Positions 1 through 7,114 of a stretch of 13,739 nt of DNA are shown here, piece after piece. Position 1 is the first letter of the stretch. Each line of letters starts with the position of its first letter. Location: the NCBI GenBank assembly GCA_020432595.1, contig JAGQGA010000077.1:1-13739 (forward strand). Direction: 5' to 3'. The stretch is from Anaerolineales bacterium (GTDB lineage Bacteria > Chloroflexota > Anaerolineae > Promineifilales > Promineifilaceae). The position numbers and the translations under genes were made by a program. The notes under the pieces are model-generated. The model saw nothing but the letters and a program-made list of their open reading frames with translations. It was not told the DNA's origin and searched no databases.

Positions 1-318
1 ATGTTGCCCCATTCGGCGGGCTTCTTCAACTGCTAACTCAAGGACACGTTTGGTGCTGGGGGAAAGCTCAATTTTGGTAAACGGCGTGCGCGTTCCAGGC
101 CCCCCTGACAGGCGTTCTACCATTTTTTGTACACGATCTGCATCCAGCCCTAACTCTCGCAGAACGCGACCTGCAACACCGCCTTCTTCGCGTAGAAGGC
201 CAATCAAGACATGCTCGCCGCCAATATAGCTATGATTCAGGCGTTCGGCCTCTTCTTGTGCCAAGCTAAGGACGCGACGTGCCCTTTGGGTAAAACGTTC
301 CCAATTTTTCGAGTTCAC
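1..318 (-). CDS. clpC: ClpC-type ATPase, N-terminal domain (partial)
   Basis: The first 106 codons of a gene that runs off the left edge. The translation begins MNSKNWERFTQRARRVLSLA and continues with EEAERLNHSYIGGEHVLIGL, the first Clp N-terminal repeat, then a GG-rich linker and the start of the second repeat (ELSPSTKRVLELAVEEARRM). This is the double Clp repeat of ClpC/ClpA-type AAA+ unfoldases, which feed substrates or adaptor-bound proteins to the ClpP protease in the cytoplasm. The start is a GTG at 318, chosen because a GAGGTG Shine-Dalgarno (complement of 326-331) lies 7 nt upstream and the protein aligns from here. The AAA+ modules are outside the window, so a stand-alone Clp-N protein cannot be excluded. 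A possible small ORF upstream overlaps its start by GTGA. Confidence 0.85.
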   Translation of the reverse strand, partial: MNSKNWERFTQRARRVLSLAQEEAERLNHSYIGGEHVLIGLLREEGGVAGRVLRELGLDADRVQKMVERLSGGPGTRTPFTKIELSPSTKRVLELAVEEARRMGQH

Positions 319-539
319 TGGTGTTCACCTCGGTTTAATATATATAATGTAAGGCTCAAGGGGAAAGGTGTAGGAAACGACGGACAACTCTCTGTTCTGC
401 TCTTGCTCCCACTCCTTGAGATCCTTGCATGGATTAACTTTTTAACGATACAGTTTTTGCCAGAAGCTACAAAACGTTTTGCTGCTTTGGTGGTAACGAT
501 ACCATGCTTGTAAACATTGCTCATCCCATGAAAGCTCAT
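315..539 (-). CDS. possible small basic protein upstream of clpC
   Basis: An open frame of 74 codons in front of the clpC-like gene. Its ATG (539) has a good GGAGG ribosome site 4 nt upstream (complement of 544-548), and its TGA overlaps the clpC GTG start as GTGA, the geometry of translational coupling. The product would be basic (K/R-rich up to about residue 48), then Pro/Ser/Thr-rich. I recognise no family; it is not CtsR or McsA, the usual Gram-positive clpC partners. It could be a leader peptide whose translation controls clpC, or a chance frame in a 5' untranslated region. The ribosome site and the overlap are visible; coding status is inferred. Confidence 0.35.
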   Translation of the reverse strand: MSFHGMSNVYKHGIVTTKAAKRFVASGKNCIVKKLIHARISRSGSKSRTESCPSFPTPFPLSLTLYILNRGEHQ

Positions 540-744
540 CTAACCTCCAGTGAACACTGTACTGGATGATGGACAGCATGGCTATTGTTAAGTTTACAAT
601 TAGCTTTTAGCAAAACCTAGCCCTTTCACTATTTGTTAAGTTTGGTAAAAAGGCTGTGATTACGATGCTACGGGACGTTTGCCTACTGTCGGCAACAATC
701 ATCAAAATAAGTTTAGCCGAGGTAAATGGTAGCGACAATACCAA
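540..744. other. AT-rich gap between the clpC-like and S1 genes
   Basis: No convincing gene seen. It holds the possible minus-strand promoter listed separately, a direct repeat TTGTTAAGTTT (585-595 and 633-643), and an imperfect inverted repeat CCAGT...ACTGG (547-565). The right end is the S1-gene terminator. Confidence 0.5.
585..613 (-). promoter_or_regulatory. possible promoter for the clpC-like gene
   Basis: On the minus strand TTGCTA (complement of 608-613) and TAACAA (complement of 585-590) are separated by exactly 17 nt. Matches to the sigma-70 boxes are 4/6 and 3/6. It lies 37 nt upstream of the GGAGG site of the small ORF. Weak call. Confidence 0.3.
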
Positions 745-774
745 AATGCCCAGGCAATACTTTGCCTGGGCATT
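743..774 (-). terminator. intrinsic terminator of the S1-domain gene
   Basis: Perfect inverted repeat of AATGCCCAGGCAA (745-757 pairing with 762-774, 13 bp) around a 4-nt loop, followed on the minus strand by TTTT. It begins 7 nt past the stop codon of the S1 gene. The U run is short, so termination may be partial. Confidence 0.7.
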
Positions 775-780
775 GAGTTT

Positions 781-1932
781 TTAGAGTGTTGTCAGCATTT
801 GCAAATCAGCTTCCATGTATTTTTCCGAGGCGACCTGCTTCAAACTTAGCCCTAGCTGACGCTGGTCAGCATCAACACGTATGATGCGTACATTGACCTT
901 GTCACCTGTTTTTACTACCTCGCGTGGGTGTTCAACACGATCTTCCGATAGTTCAGAGATATGAATTAACCCTTCAAGCTGATAGTCGTCGTTAAGGCGA
1001 GCAAAGGCACCAAATTTGGTTAATCTAGTAATGGTTGCACTAAGCAGTTGGCCGACCTGATAGATCTCCTCGATAAGAGTCCATGGATCTGGCTGGAGAC
1101 GTTTAATGCTGAGGGCAATGCGCTGTTTGTCTTGGTCAACATTTAGCACAGCAACTTTTACTGGATCCCCAACTTTGTAAATTTCGCTGGGATTGTTTAC
1201 ACGTTTCCAGCTTAATTCAGAAAGGTGTACCAATCCTTCAACGCCGCCAATGTCAACAAAGACACCAAAGTTTGCCACATTGACGATATGGCCTTCGTAG
1301 CCATCATTTTCCTGAATATTGGCGAAGAGGTTATTGCGGCGCTCTTCACGAAGCTCATTTTCAGCGGCCGTTTCTGATAAAATCAGGCGGCTGCGTTCCC
1401 GGTTCACCTCTAAAACTTTGGCAGACAGGCTTGAGCCAATGAGTTTCTGGAAATACCGTTGTTTGCTGCTTTGTTCCTGATGATTGAGCCGATCACGACG
1501 TAGTTGGGAGTTTGGAATAAAACCACGCAAGTGCCCAATTGCAACCAGGATGCCGCCTTTGTTGAAGCCAACAACTTCGGTTTCATAGATGTTTTGTGTT
1601 TTTAGCAGCTTTTGAGCCAGGTGCCAATCTTGTTCTTCTTCTGCTTTTACAAAGGAAAGAATCAAGTTGCCATTGCTGTCTTCAGGATCAACTACGTAGA
1701 CCAGCACTTCGTTACCCACGGTAAGTTTGTCTCGCGTGGCTGTTTCCATGCTGGCTAGTTCCCGGTTGTCAATCATTCCTTCGGACTTTGAGCCAATGTC
1801 AACCAAAACAACGTTTTCACGATGTTCAACAACGACACCAGTGCGCAGTTCACCAACAGTCGGTAAACTCAACTCTTCATTCAATAAGAAAGCCATCGGG
1901 TGGTCTATCATACCACTTCCCGCATCTATCAT
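781..1932 (-). CDS. S1-domain RNA-binding protein (ribosomal protein S1-like)
   Basis: 383 residues with four S1 (OB-fold) repeats at about 25-95, 114-188, 208-277 and 293-364. The third ([20 protein letters not shown]...LVHLSELSW) and fourth ([12 protein letters not shown]) are the most canonical; the first two are more diverged, as in the ribosome-binding half of bacterial S1. Four-domain forms occur as short S1 homologues outside the six-domain proteobacterial type. Expected role: bringing mRNA to the 30S subunit, or general RNA binding. The longest start (ATG 1932) has no clear ribosome site; Met8 (1911) and Met13 are alternatives. A TATAAT promoter lies about 50 nt upstream and a terminator follows. 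The gene is lower in GC than the arg cluster and lacks exact AACGGCCGTT. A second S1 gene begins beyond the right end of the window, so which one is the true rpsA is open. Confidence 0.85.
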   Translation of the reverse strand: MIDAGSGMIDHPMAFLLNEELSLPTVGELRTGVVVEHRENVVLVDIGSKSEGMIDNRELASMETATRDKLTVGNEVLVYVVDPEDSNGNLILSFVKAEEEQDWHLAQKLLKTQNIYETEVVGFNKGGILVAIGHLRGFIPNSQLRRDRLNHQEQSSKQRYFQKLIGSSLSAKVLEVNRERSRLILSETAAENELREERRNNLFANIQENDGYEGHIVNVANFGVFVDIGGVEGLVHLSELSWKRVNNPSEIYKVGDPVKVAVLNVDQDKQRIALSIKRLQPDPWTLIEEIYQVGQLLSATITRLTKFGAFARLNDDYQLEGLIHISELSEDRVEHPREVVKTGDKVNVRIIRVDADQRQLGLSLKQVASEKYMEADLQMLTTL

Positions 1933-1980
1933 GTCTTTTTAATTCCCCACGTGCTAATGATATAGCGATGATTTTCGGAA

Positions 1981-2008
1981 ATTATACTGGGTTTGGAAGT
2001 ATTGGCAA
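1981..2008 (-). promoter_or_regulatory. sigma-70 promoter of the S1-domain gene
   Basis: On the minus strand TTGCCA (complement of 2003-2008), a 16-nt spacer and a perfect TATAAT (complement of 1981-1986). Transcription would start near 1974, giving a leader of about 40 nt before the ATG at 1932. Confidence 0.7.
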
Positions 2009-2040
2009 TAAAAAATGGGGGCTGAACGGCCGTTTCCCGT

Positions 2041-2068
2041 TTGACAACCTCTCAGGTTTTGGTAGCAT
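2041..2068 (+). promoter_or_regulatory. possible promoter of the SRP RNA gene
   Basis: TTGACA at 2041-2046, a 16-nt spacer and TAGCAT at 2063-2068. This would start transcription near 2075, about 20 nt before the predicted mature 5' end, so a trimmed precursor is implied. An alternative -10 (TAACAT, 2078-2083) fits the mature end better but has no good -35. Confidence 0.45.
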
Positions 2069-2093
2069 TAGGGATTGTAACATTGATATACGT

Positions 2094-2217
2094 AAGGCAC
2101 CGGTGATGACTGGGTCCCTGGCGGCGAGGCTCGCCGAACCGTGTCAGGGTCGGAAGGCAGCAGCACTAAGGCGTATCCCTTGGGTGCCCAGGATAACCTG
2201 GTTGTCATCGGTGCCTT
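2094..2217 (+). ncRNA. ffs: signal recognition particle RNA (4.5S, small type)
   Basis: The sequence GTGTCAGGGTCGGAAGGCAG followed by CAGCAC (2141-2166) is the conserved apical helix 8 of bacterial SRP RNA: a GGAA tetraloop closed by a C-G pair, with the asymmetric-loop strands TCAGG and AGCAG that bind the Ffh M domain. The ends pair: AAGGCACCG (2094-2102) and ATGAC (2106-2110) with GTCATCGGTGCCTT (2204-2217), and CTGGGT (2110-2115) can pair with GCCCAG further in. The length of about 124 nt fits the Alu-less small type. Exact ends are inferred from the pairing. The RNA forms SRP with Ffh for co-translational membrane targeting. An open frame starting at 2141 inside it is spurious as a protein start. 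Confidence 0.9.
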
Positions 2218-2239
2218 GGGTATATCAGAAAAGTTTTTT

Positions 2240-2281
2240 GAGATTGGGGCTTGGAGGGTAAGAACTCCAGTTTCCAATCTC
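2240..2281 (+). repeat. small GGAGATT-family hairpin before the G5/3D gene
   Basis: GAGATTGG (2240-2247) is the exact reverse complement of CCAATCTC (2274-2281). It uses the same units as the intergenic repeats of the arg cluster. It starts just after a T6 run (2234-2239) that may end the SRP transcript, and it ends 9 nt before the ATG at 2291, which has no ribosome site. Confidence 0.55.
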
Positions 2282-2290
2282 ATTTTGTTT

Positions 2291-3694
2291 ATGGGACAAA
2301 AACGGTTTGGTTGGTTGGTGGTTGTGCTGGTCAGCATTGGGGGGCTAATTGCAGCTACCCTGGCTGTGGCGCAGGCTGAATATACCATTTATGATGGCGA
2401 GACGGTGCAAATGATTAACGGCCGTTTTGCCACCCCTCGTGATTTGCTTGCCAACGCCCATGTCGAACTCCGCCCCGAAGATGTGGTGATACCGGGGCTT
2501 GATGAGCCAATTGAAGCGGGAACGGCCGTTCGCATTCAGCGCGCCCGCCCTATCACCCTCCACAGCGAAAGCGAAAACCGCACTTACTGGACACAACAGA
2601 CCACCCTCGGCGCTTTTCTGGCCGAAATTAGGCAGTCACCGCTGCCAACTAGCCAAATCTTTGCCGATGGCCGCCAAATTAACGCCAATACCCTGTTTCA
2701 GACGGCATTGCCCAACACGGTAGAAATCGGCCGTTTTCTCACCGTTACCATTATAGATAATGGGCAGCAGCAGTTACTCCGCACTGCCGCCCAAACGGTG
2801 GGCGCGGCACTGGCCGAGGCCAACATTGCCCTTTTCGCCACCGATGGCGTAGAGCCGGAAATGGGGAGCTGGCTGGAACCCAACATGGTGATTCGGGTGC
2901 AGCGTTCCATGCCGTTGACGATTGAGGTAGACGGCCGTTTACTGCAGACACGCAGCCATCACACCAACCCACTCGCCGTCATTGCCGAAGCCGGTATTGG
3001 CCTCATCGGAGCCGACTATACCCAGCCCGGCGCAGAAACTGCGCTACAGCCCAATGATACCATCCGCGTTATTCGCGTCACCGAAGATTTCCGCACCGAA
3101 GATGTTGACATCCCCTTCCAAACCCTATGGCAAGCCAGCCCCGACCTTGACATAGATACCCAGGCCATCATCAGCTATGGCGAAAATGGCATCCAGCGGC
3201 GGCGTTTGCGCGTGCGTTATGAAAACGGGATTGAGGTGGGGCAGGCGGTGGATGGCGAATGGATTGCCCGTGAGCCAATTGACCAAGTTGTTGGCTATGG
3301 TACAAAAATAACGCTAGGTGTTGTAGATACTCCTGAAGGGCCGCGTGAATATTGGCGCGTGGTGCGGATGCGTGTCACCTCCTACACGGCTGCCAGCTCC
3401 GGCAAAGCCCCTGGTGACCCCGGTTATGGTGTGACGGCCAGCGGCCGGCGCGTTGCCAAAGGGGTCGTCGCCATTGACCGTAGTGTCGTCGCTTTTCGCT
3501 CCTCGGTTTATGTGCCTGGCTATGGTATTGGCTATGCTGGTGACACCGGCGGTGGTGTGCGTGGCCGCTGGATTGATTTGGGCTATAGTGAAAGCAACTA
3601 CGTTTCCTGGTCGGGCTATGTAGATGTTTACTATTTGACCCCGGTTCCCCCTCCAGAAGACATCAACTATTTACTGCCATCTGTTTTGCCATAG
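2291..3694 (+). CDS. secreted DUF348/G5/3D-domain protein (YabE/RpfB-like)
   Basis: 467 residues from ATG 2291. This start is chosen because a signal peptide follows directly (KR, then a hydrophobic stretch about 7-27 ending in AxA, AVAQA); the longer frame overlaps the SRP RNA. Then come two or three ubiquitin-like DUF348 repeats (about 29-275), a G5 domain (about 278-365, RVIRVTEDFRTEDVDIPF...VVGYGTKI), and a C-terminal 3D domain (about 375-450). The three aspartates that name the 3D fold, related to the MltA lytic transglycosylase active site, are visible in VVAIDRSVV, AGDTGGG and WIDLGY. Proteins of this build (B. subtilis YabE, resuscitation-promoting factors) act on or bind peptidoglycan outside the cell; here the enzymatic end would be the 3D domain. 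No Shine-Dalgarno is visible. Two exact AACGGCCGTT palindromes (2417, 2521) and one variant (2931) lie inside. Confidence 0.85.
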   Translation: MGQKRFGWLVVVLVSIGGLIAATLAVAQAEYTIYDGETVQMINGRFATPRDLLANAHVELRPEDVVIPGLDEPIEAGTAVRIQRARPITLHSESENRTYWTQQTTLGAFLAEIRQSPLPTSQIFADGRQINANTLFQTALPNTVEIGRFLTVTIIDNGQQQLLRTAAQTVGAALAEANIALFATDGVEPEMGSWLEPNMVIRVQRSMPLTIEVDGRLLQTRSHHTNPLAVIAEAGIGLIGADYTQPGAETALQPNDTIRVIRVTEDFRTEDVDIPFQTLWQASPDLDIDTQAIISYGENGIQRRRLRVRYENGIEVGQAVDGEWIAREPIDQVVGYGTKITLGVVDTPEGPREYWRVVRMRVTSYTAASSGKAPGDPGYGVTASGRRVAKGVVAIDRSVVAFRSSVYVPGYGIGYAGDTGGGVRGRWIDLGYSESNYVSWSGYVDVYYLTPVPPPEDINYLLPSVLP

Positions 3695-3734
3695 AAACAG
3701 GTTGATGATTTGCACTAAAAAAAGCAAAAAAAGG

Positions 3735-3762
3735 TTGACAACTCAAGTTTCTTTGTTAACAT
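3735..3762 (+). promoter_or_regulatory. strong-looking promoter upstream of the arg leader
   Basis: Perfect TTGACA (3735-3740), a 16-nt spacer and TAACAT (3757-3762), preceded by A-tracts (3717-3732) that resemble an UP element. The predicted start is near 3769, about 237 nt before argC. It is the only good promoter I see for the arg cluster. I see no ArgR-type operator at it. Confidence 0.7.
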
Positions 3763-3816
3763 CCTGCTCGTTATGATTACTTTTGCTCAAGCTCCACGAC
3801 GTATCCGCCGCCGTAG

Positions 3817-3838
3817 CCAGACCATAGGTCTGGTTTTT
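3817..3838 (+). terminator. hairpin 1: short terminator-like stem in the arg leader
   Basis: CCAGACC (3817-3823), loop ATA, GGTCTGG (3827-3833), then five T. A 7-bp stem with a short U run, so a weak intrinsic terminator or pause. Confidence 0.5.
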
Positions 3839-3873
3839 GGGGTTGCCTGAGCGAAGCTTAACTAGGGAACGTC

Positions 3874-3918
3874 AAAACCGCCAGACTCTTGGTTGCAAGG
3901 TCTGGCGGTTTTTTTTTG
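3874..3918 (+). terminator. hairpin 2: strong intrinsic terminator before argC
   Basis: AAAACCGCCAGAC (3874-3886) pairs perfectly with GTCTGGCGGTTTT (3900-3912) across a 13-nt loop, and the T run extends to nine (3909-3917). It lies 88 nt before the argC ATG, so it must either be regulated or end a separate transcript. Confidence 0.85.
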
Positions 3919-3936
3919 TCTGTTGGATGAAATGGG

Positions 3937-3986
3937 ACGCAGATTTACCTGATTTACAAGATCAGGAATATCAGGTAAATCTGCGT
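3937..3986 (+). repeat. ACGCAGATTTAC inverted repeat before argC
   Basis: A perfect 17-bp inverted repeat (3937-3953 with 3970-3986; arm ACGCAGATTTACCTGAT) around a 16-nt loop that itself holds a partial copy (GATCAGG). No U run follows. It ends 7 nt before the argC ribosome site, so the folded stem would hold that site at its foot. Confidence 0.75.
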
Positions 3987-4005
3987 TCTATTAGAAGAGG
4001 TTGTC

Positions 4006-5028
4006 ATGTTGAAAGTTGGGATATTTGGAGCGACGGGGTACACCGGGTATGAGCTGGTACAGATTTTGACGCGGCACCGGAATACGGAGATTGTCTTTGC
4101 GACGTCGCGGGCAGAGGCAGGTAGCTATTTGTCGGAGATTTATCCGCAGGCACCCGACGTGCCGCTGATTGACCCCGATGATGTGGACGCAGGCGGGCTG
4201 TGGGGGCAGGTGGATGTGGTGTTTTTGTGTTTGCCCCACGCGGCGGCGGCAGCAACGGCCGTTCGTGCCCTCCACCACAACGTCCGCGTCATTGACCTTA
4301 GCGCCGATTTTCGTTTGCGTGATGCCGATGTGTACGCCAAATGGTACGGCCACGGCCATCCCGCGCCAGAGCTGATGGCCGACGCGGTTTATGGGCTGAC
4401 CGAGTTTGCGCGGGAGGAGTTGCCGGGGGCGAAGCTGGTCGCCGTGCCAGGCTGCTATCCCACCAGCATTTTGCTGGCCTTGCAGCCGATTTTGGCGGCG
4501 CAGATGCGGCTGTCCAGCCCCATTATTGCCGATTCCAAGTCGGGGGTGTCGGGGGCGGGGCGCGCGCCGAAGCAAAATTTGCACTTTGTTGAGGTGTCGG
4601 ACAATTTTTCACCCTATAGCATTGGGCGCAAGCACCGCCACTTGCCGGAGATTGAGCAGGTGATGGGGTGGTGGCACAGTTCGCCGCCGTCGCTCATTTT
4701 CTCGCCCCACCTGCTGCCCGTGCCGCGCGGCATTTTGTCCACCATTTATGTGCCGTTGGTTTATGCGGTGGAGGAAACGGCCGTTCGTGCCCTCTATGAA
4801 ACTACCTATGCCAACGAGCCTTTTGTTAAATTTTTGCCCGCCGGGAAAAATGCCACTCTCGGCCATGCCGTCAACAGCAACCGCTGCGCCATCTCGCTCC
4901 AGCTTGAAGGCCGAACCCTCATTTTGACCTCGGCCATTGACAACCTGATAAAAGGGGCGGCTGGGCAGGCGGTGCAGTGTATGAATGTGGTGTTTGGTTG
5001 TGATGAAAGAGAGGGGTTGGTGGGGTGA
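4006..5028 (+). CDS. argC: N-acetyl-gamma-glutamyl-phosphate reductase
   Basis: 340 residues, normal length. It reduces N-acetylglutamyl phosphate to the semialdehyde with NADPH, the third step of ornithine synthesis. Visible features: N-terminal Rossmann motif GIFGATGYTGYEL (5-17); the catalytic Cys150 in VPGCYPTS; DSKSGVSGAGR (177-186); and KHRHLPEIEQ (209-218) with the catalytic histidine. The start at 4006 has AGAAGAGG 5 nt upstream. It is the first gene of the cluster. Two exact AACGGCCGTT palindromes (4254, 4776) both read as TAVRAL. The TGA stop overlaps the first unit of the following heptamer repeat. Confidence 0.97.
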   Translation: MLKVGIFGATGYTGYELVQILTRHRNTEIVFATSRAEAGSYLSEIYPQAPDVPLIDPDDVDAGGLWGQVDVVFLCLPHAAAAATAVRALHHNVRVIDLSADFRLRDADVYAKWYGHGHPAPELMADAVYGLTEFAREELPGAKLVAVPGCYPTSILLALQPILAAQMRLSSPIIADSKSGVSGAGRAPKQNLHFVEVSDNFSPYSIGRKHRHLPEIEQVMGWWHSSPPSLIFSPHLLPVPRGILSTIYVPLVYAVEETAVRALYETTYANEPFVKFLPAGKNATLGHAVNSNRCAISLQLEGRTLILTSAIDNLIKGAAGQAVQCMNVVFGCDEREGLVG

Positions 5029-5090
5029 TTGGAGATTAGAGATTGGAGATTGGAGATTGTGAACCTTCATCAATCCCCAATCTCCAATCC
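5027..5090 (+). repeat. GGAGATT heptamer hairpin between argC and argB
   Basis: Units GGAGATT, AGAGATT, GGAGATT, GGAGATT run without a break from 5031 to 5058. The loop GTGAACCTTCATCAAT (5059-5074) follows, then reverse-complement units (CCAATCTCCAATCC, to 5090). The arms pair over about 9 + 5 bp with one mismatch. The argC stop codon sits in the first partial unit. The loop is identical over 16 nt to that of the repeat after argD. Confidence 0.85.
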
Positions 5091-5105
5091 TTCCCGAAGG
5101 AAAAT

Positions 5106-5846
5106 ATGCACATTATCAAAATTGGTGGAAATGAACTGGCTGACCCGGACTTTTTGCCGACGCTGGCGCATTTGGTGGCGGGGATGGAACGGCCGTTAAC
5201 ACTCGTCCACGGCGGCGGCGCAGCGATTGCAGAGTTGCAGGCCAAGCTGGGGCTGGAAGTGAAAAAGGTGGATGGGTTGCGCGTAACCGATGCCGCCTCG
5301 CTGGAAGTGGCGCAAATGGTGCTGTCGGGGCAGGCCAACAAGCAGATTGTGGCGGCATTCCTGGCGGCGGGGGTGGATGCCGTTGGCCTTAGCGGGGTGG
5401 ACGGCGGGCTGTTTCGCTGCCAGAAGAAAAAGTACGGCGAAGTGGATTTAGGGCTGGTGGGCGAAATCAAGCAGGTGCGGACGGGGCTGGTGGCGGGGCT
5501 GGCGGCGGAGGGAATAACGGCCGTTATTTCCCCCATCTCCCTCGGCTTCGACGGCCAAATCTACAACGTTAACGGCGACGAAGCCGCCAGCGCCCTGGCC
5601 GGTGCCATTGAAGCCGACCTACTCGACTTTGTTTCCAACGTCCCCGGCGTGCTGCAAGATGGCAGCGTGATTCCGCAGCTAACGCTGGCGCAGGCCGAGG
5701 AACTCATTGCCAACGGCGTGGTTCACGGCGGCATGGTGCCTAAAGTCCGTGCCGCTCTTGATGCGGTGAAAGCTGGGGTGCCACGGGCGCGAATTGTTAA
5801 TTTGGCGGGTCTCGCCAGCGGGGGCGGGACATTTTTTAACTTATAG
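5106..5846 (+). CDS. argB: acetylglutamate kinase
   Basis: 246 residues, on the short side for the family. It phosphorylates N-acetylglutamate with ATP, usually the arginine-feedback step. Visible: Lys5 in IIKIGGNE, the HGGG loop (35-38), GLRVTD (58-62), GLSGVDGGL (94-102), NGDEAA (156-161) and Lys213 in GGMVPKVRAA. The start at 5106 is set by AAGGAA (5097-5102); a frame-open ATG at 5043 lies inside the repeat and would add 21 unrelated residues. The N-terminal helix typical of arginine-inhibited hexameric enzymes is absent, so feedback may be weak (inference). The SNVPG motif (177-181), where ArgB usually has TDVPG, recalls LysZ-type kinases of the LysW route; without lysW or lysX nearby and with argJ present, ArgB is preferred. 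Confidence 0.93.
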   Translation: MHIIKIGGNELADPDFLPTLAHLVAGMERPLTLVHGGGAAIAELQAKLGLEVKKVDGLRVTDAASLEVAQMVLSGQANKQIVAAFLAAGVDAVGLSGVDGGLFRCQKKKYGEVDLGLVGEIKQVRTGLVAGLAAEGITAVISPISLGFDGQIYNVNGDEAASALAGAIEADLLDFVSNVPGVLQDGSVIPQLTLAQAEELIANGVVHGGMVPKVRAALDAVKAGVPRARIVNLAGLASGGGTFFNL

Positions 5847-5847
5847 T

Positions 5848-5920
5848 GATTGGCGATTGGAGATTGGAGATTGGTTGAATGGACAACCAATAATCTCTAA
5901 TCCCTAATCTCTAATCTCCA
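5848..5920 (+). repeat. GGAGATT heptamer hairpin between argB and argD
   Basis: GATTGGCGATTGGAGATTGG on the left. A perfect central stem ATTGGTTG (5870-5877) / CAACCAAT (5884-5891) has a 6-nt loop. On the right, heptamers AATCTCT, AATCCCT, AATCTCT, AATCTCC follow. It starts 2 nt after the argB stop and ends where the argD ribosome site begins. Confidence 0.85.
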
Positions 5921-5932
5921 GGAAGAGGAGAT

Positions 5933-7114
5933 ATGAACGCACAAGAAATTATTCAAACCGAAGCCAAGTACGTGCTGCAGAGCTATGTGCGGCCGGAGGT
6001 GGTCTTTTCACATGGGGAGGGGGCGTATTTGGTGGATACCGAGGGGAAGAAATACCTCGATTTTGCCTCAGGCATCGCGGTGACGGCGCTGGGTCATGCG
6101 GACAAGGAGTGGGCAACGGCCGTTTCTGAGCAAGCCCACAAGCTTACCCACGTCAGCAATTTGTACCACAGCGAACCCCACGCCCTGCTCGCCAAGCGGC
6201 TGGTGGAAAACTCCTTTGCCGACCGGGTGCTGTTTTGCAACTCTGGTGCCGAGGCCAACGAAGGGGCGCTCAAATTTGCGCGGAAGTGGGCGAAAATGCA
6301 GGATGGGAACAAAACCAAAATCATCGCCTTCTCCGGCGGCTTTCATGGCCGGACGATGGGGTCGCTCTCGGCTACCTACAAAGAGCAATACCGCGCTCCG
6401 TTTGGGCCGCTGGTGCCAGATGTGGTGTTCGTGAAGTACAACGATTTGGAAGCGGCGGCGGCGGCGATTGACGACAACACCTGCGCCGTGATTGTGGAGC
6501 CGGTGCAGGGGGAAGGCGGGGTGAACCCGGCAACGGCCGTTTTCCTGCAAGGTTTGCGCGATTTATGCAACCAGTACCACGCCGCCCTCATTTTTGACGA
6601 GGTGCAGTGTGGGCTAGGGCGCACTGGCAAGCTGTGGGGCTACCAGCACTTTGACGTAACGCCCGACATCATGACGCTGGCGAAGCCATTGGCTGGCGGG
6701 CTGCCGATTGGGGCGGTGCTGACTACCCAGGCCATTGCCGATGCCATCAAACCGGGTGACCACGGCAGCACGTTTGCCGCCGGGCCGCTGGTGTGCCACG
6801 CCGCCAACGTGGTCTTTGACCGGGTAAGCCAGCCCGCCTTTTTGGAGCAGGTTGCTCACACGGGGGCGTATTTGCGCCACCGGCTGGAGACGCTGGAGAC
6901 GGAGGAGATTGTGGAGGTGCGCGGCATGGGGCTGTTGGTGGGGGTGGAGATGAAAACGGCCGTTTCGCCTCTCATCGCCGCCGCCCGCGCCAAAGGGCTG
7001 CTCATCATCAGCGCCGGTGAAAACATCGTCCGCATGGCCCCGCCGCTCATCATCGGCGAGAGCCACGTCAATGAGGCGGTGGGCATTTTGGAAGCGTGTT
7101 TGGAGGGGAATTAG
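5933..7114 (+). CDS. argD: acetylornithine aminotransferase
   Basis: 393 residues, a class III PLP-dependent aminotransferase that converts N-acetylglutamate semialdehyde to N-acetylornithine with glutamate as donor. Visible: NSGAEANE (103-110), FHGRTMGSLSAT (137-148) where the ring stacks, EPVQGEGGV (189-197), the cofactor aspartate in IFDEVQCGLGRTG (D222), and the Schiff-base lysine K251 in TLAKPLAGGLPIG. HGSTFAAGP is the C-terminal phosphate-site motif. The start at 5933 has GGAAGAGGAG just upstream, the best ribosome site in the cluster. Such enzymes often also act as succinyl-diaminopimelate aminotransferase. Three exact AACGGCCGTT palindromes (6115, 6532, 6955). The TAG stop overlaps the first heptamer of the next repeat. 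Confidence 0.95.
   Translation: MNAQEIIQTEAKYVLQSYVRPEVVFSHGEGAYLVDTEGKKYLDFASGIAVTALGHADKEWATAVSEQAHKLTHVSNLYHSEPHALLAKRLVENSFADRVLFCNSGAEANEGALKFARKWAKMQDGNKTKIIAFSGGFHGRTMGSLSATYKEQYRAPFGPLVPDVVFVKYNDLEAAAAAIDDNTCAVIVEPVQGEGGVNPATAVFLQGLRDLCNQYHAALIFDEVQCGLGRTGKLWGYQHFDVTPDIMTLAKPLAGGLPIGAVLTTQAIADAIKPGDHGSTFAAGPLVCHAANVVFDRVSQPAFLEQVAHTGAYLRHRLETLETEEIVEVRGMGLLVGVEMKTAVSPLIAAARAKGLLIISAGENIVRMAPPLIIGESHVNEAVGILEACLEGN

Larger units (their letters stand above)
3769..3918 (+). ncRNA. leader RNA or small RNA before argC, function unknown
   Basis: A stretch of about 150 nt bounded by a promoter and a strong terminator, with no protein frame of note. It can fold as GCTCA/TGAGC (3785-3789 with 3850-3854) enclosing hairpin 1, followed by hairpin 2, the terminator. 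GCCAGACC of hairpin 1 can instead pair with GGTCTGGC of hairpin 2 (8 bp), and CCAGAC of hairpin 2 with GTCTGG of hairpin 1, so the two stems are partly interchangeable. That is the logic of an attenuator. It does not match T-box, TPP, SAM, glycine or guanidine riboswitch consensuses as I know them. It could equally be a free small RNA. Confidence 0.45.

Noticed and set aside
2141..2290. An in-frame upstream start for the G5/3D protein
   Set aside because: It lies inside the SRP RNA helix and would put a non-signal sequence before a clear signal peptide at 2291.
3769..3918. T-box, TPP or guanidine riboswitch
   Set aside because: AGGGAAC and GGGGTTGCCTGAG look superficially similar, but the T-box AGGGTGGNACCGCG, the TPP CTGATNNGG/GCG parts and the ykkC core are missing.
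3700..4005. ArgR operator before argC
   Set aside because: No pair of TNTGAATNNNNATTCANA-like boxes is visible around the promoter or leader.
5027..5090. CRISPR array from the tandem repeats
   Set aside because: Units are 7 bp with no spacers and mirror-image arms; no cas genes.
5043..5105. An upstream ATG for argB
   Set aside because: It is inside the heptamer repeat; the ATG at 5106 has a proper ribosome site and starts the kinase fold.
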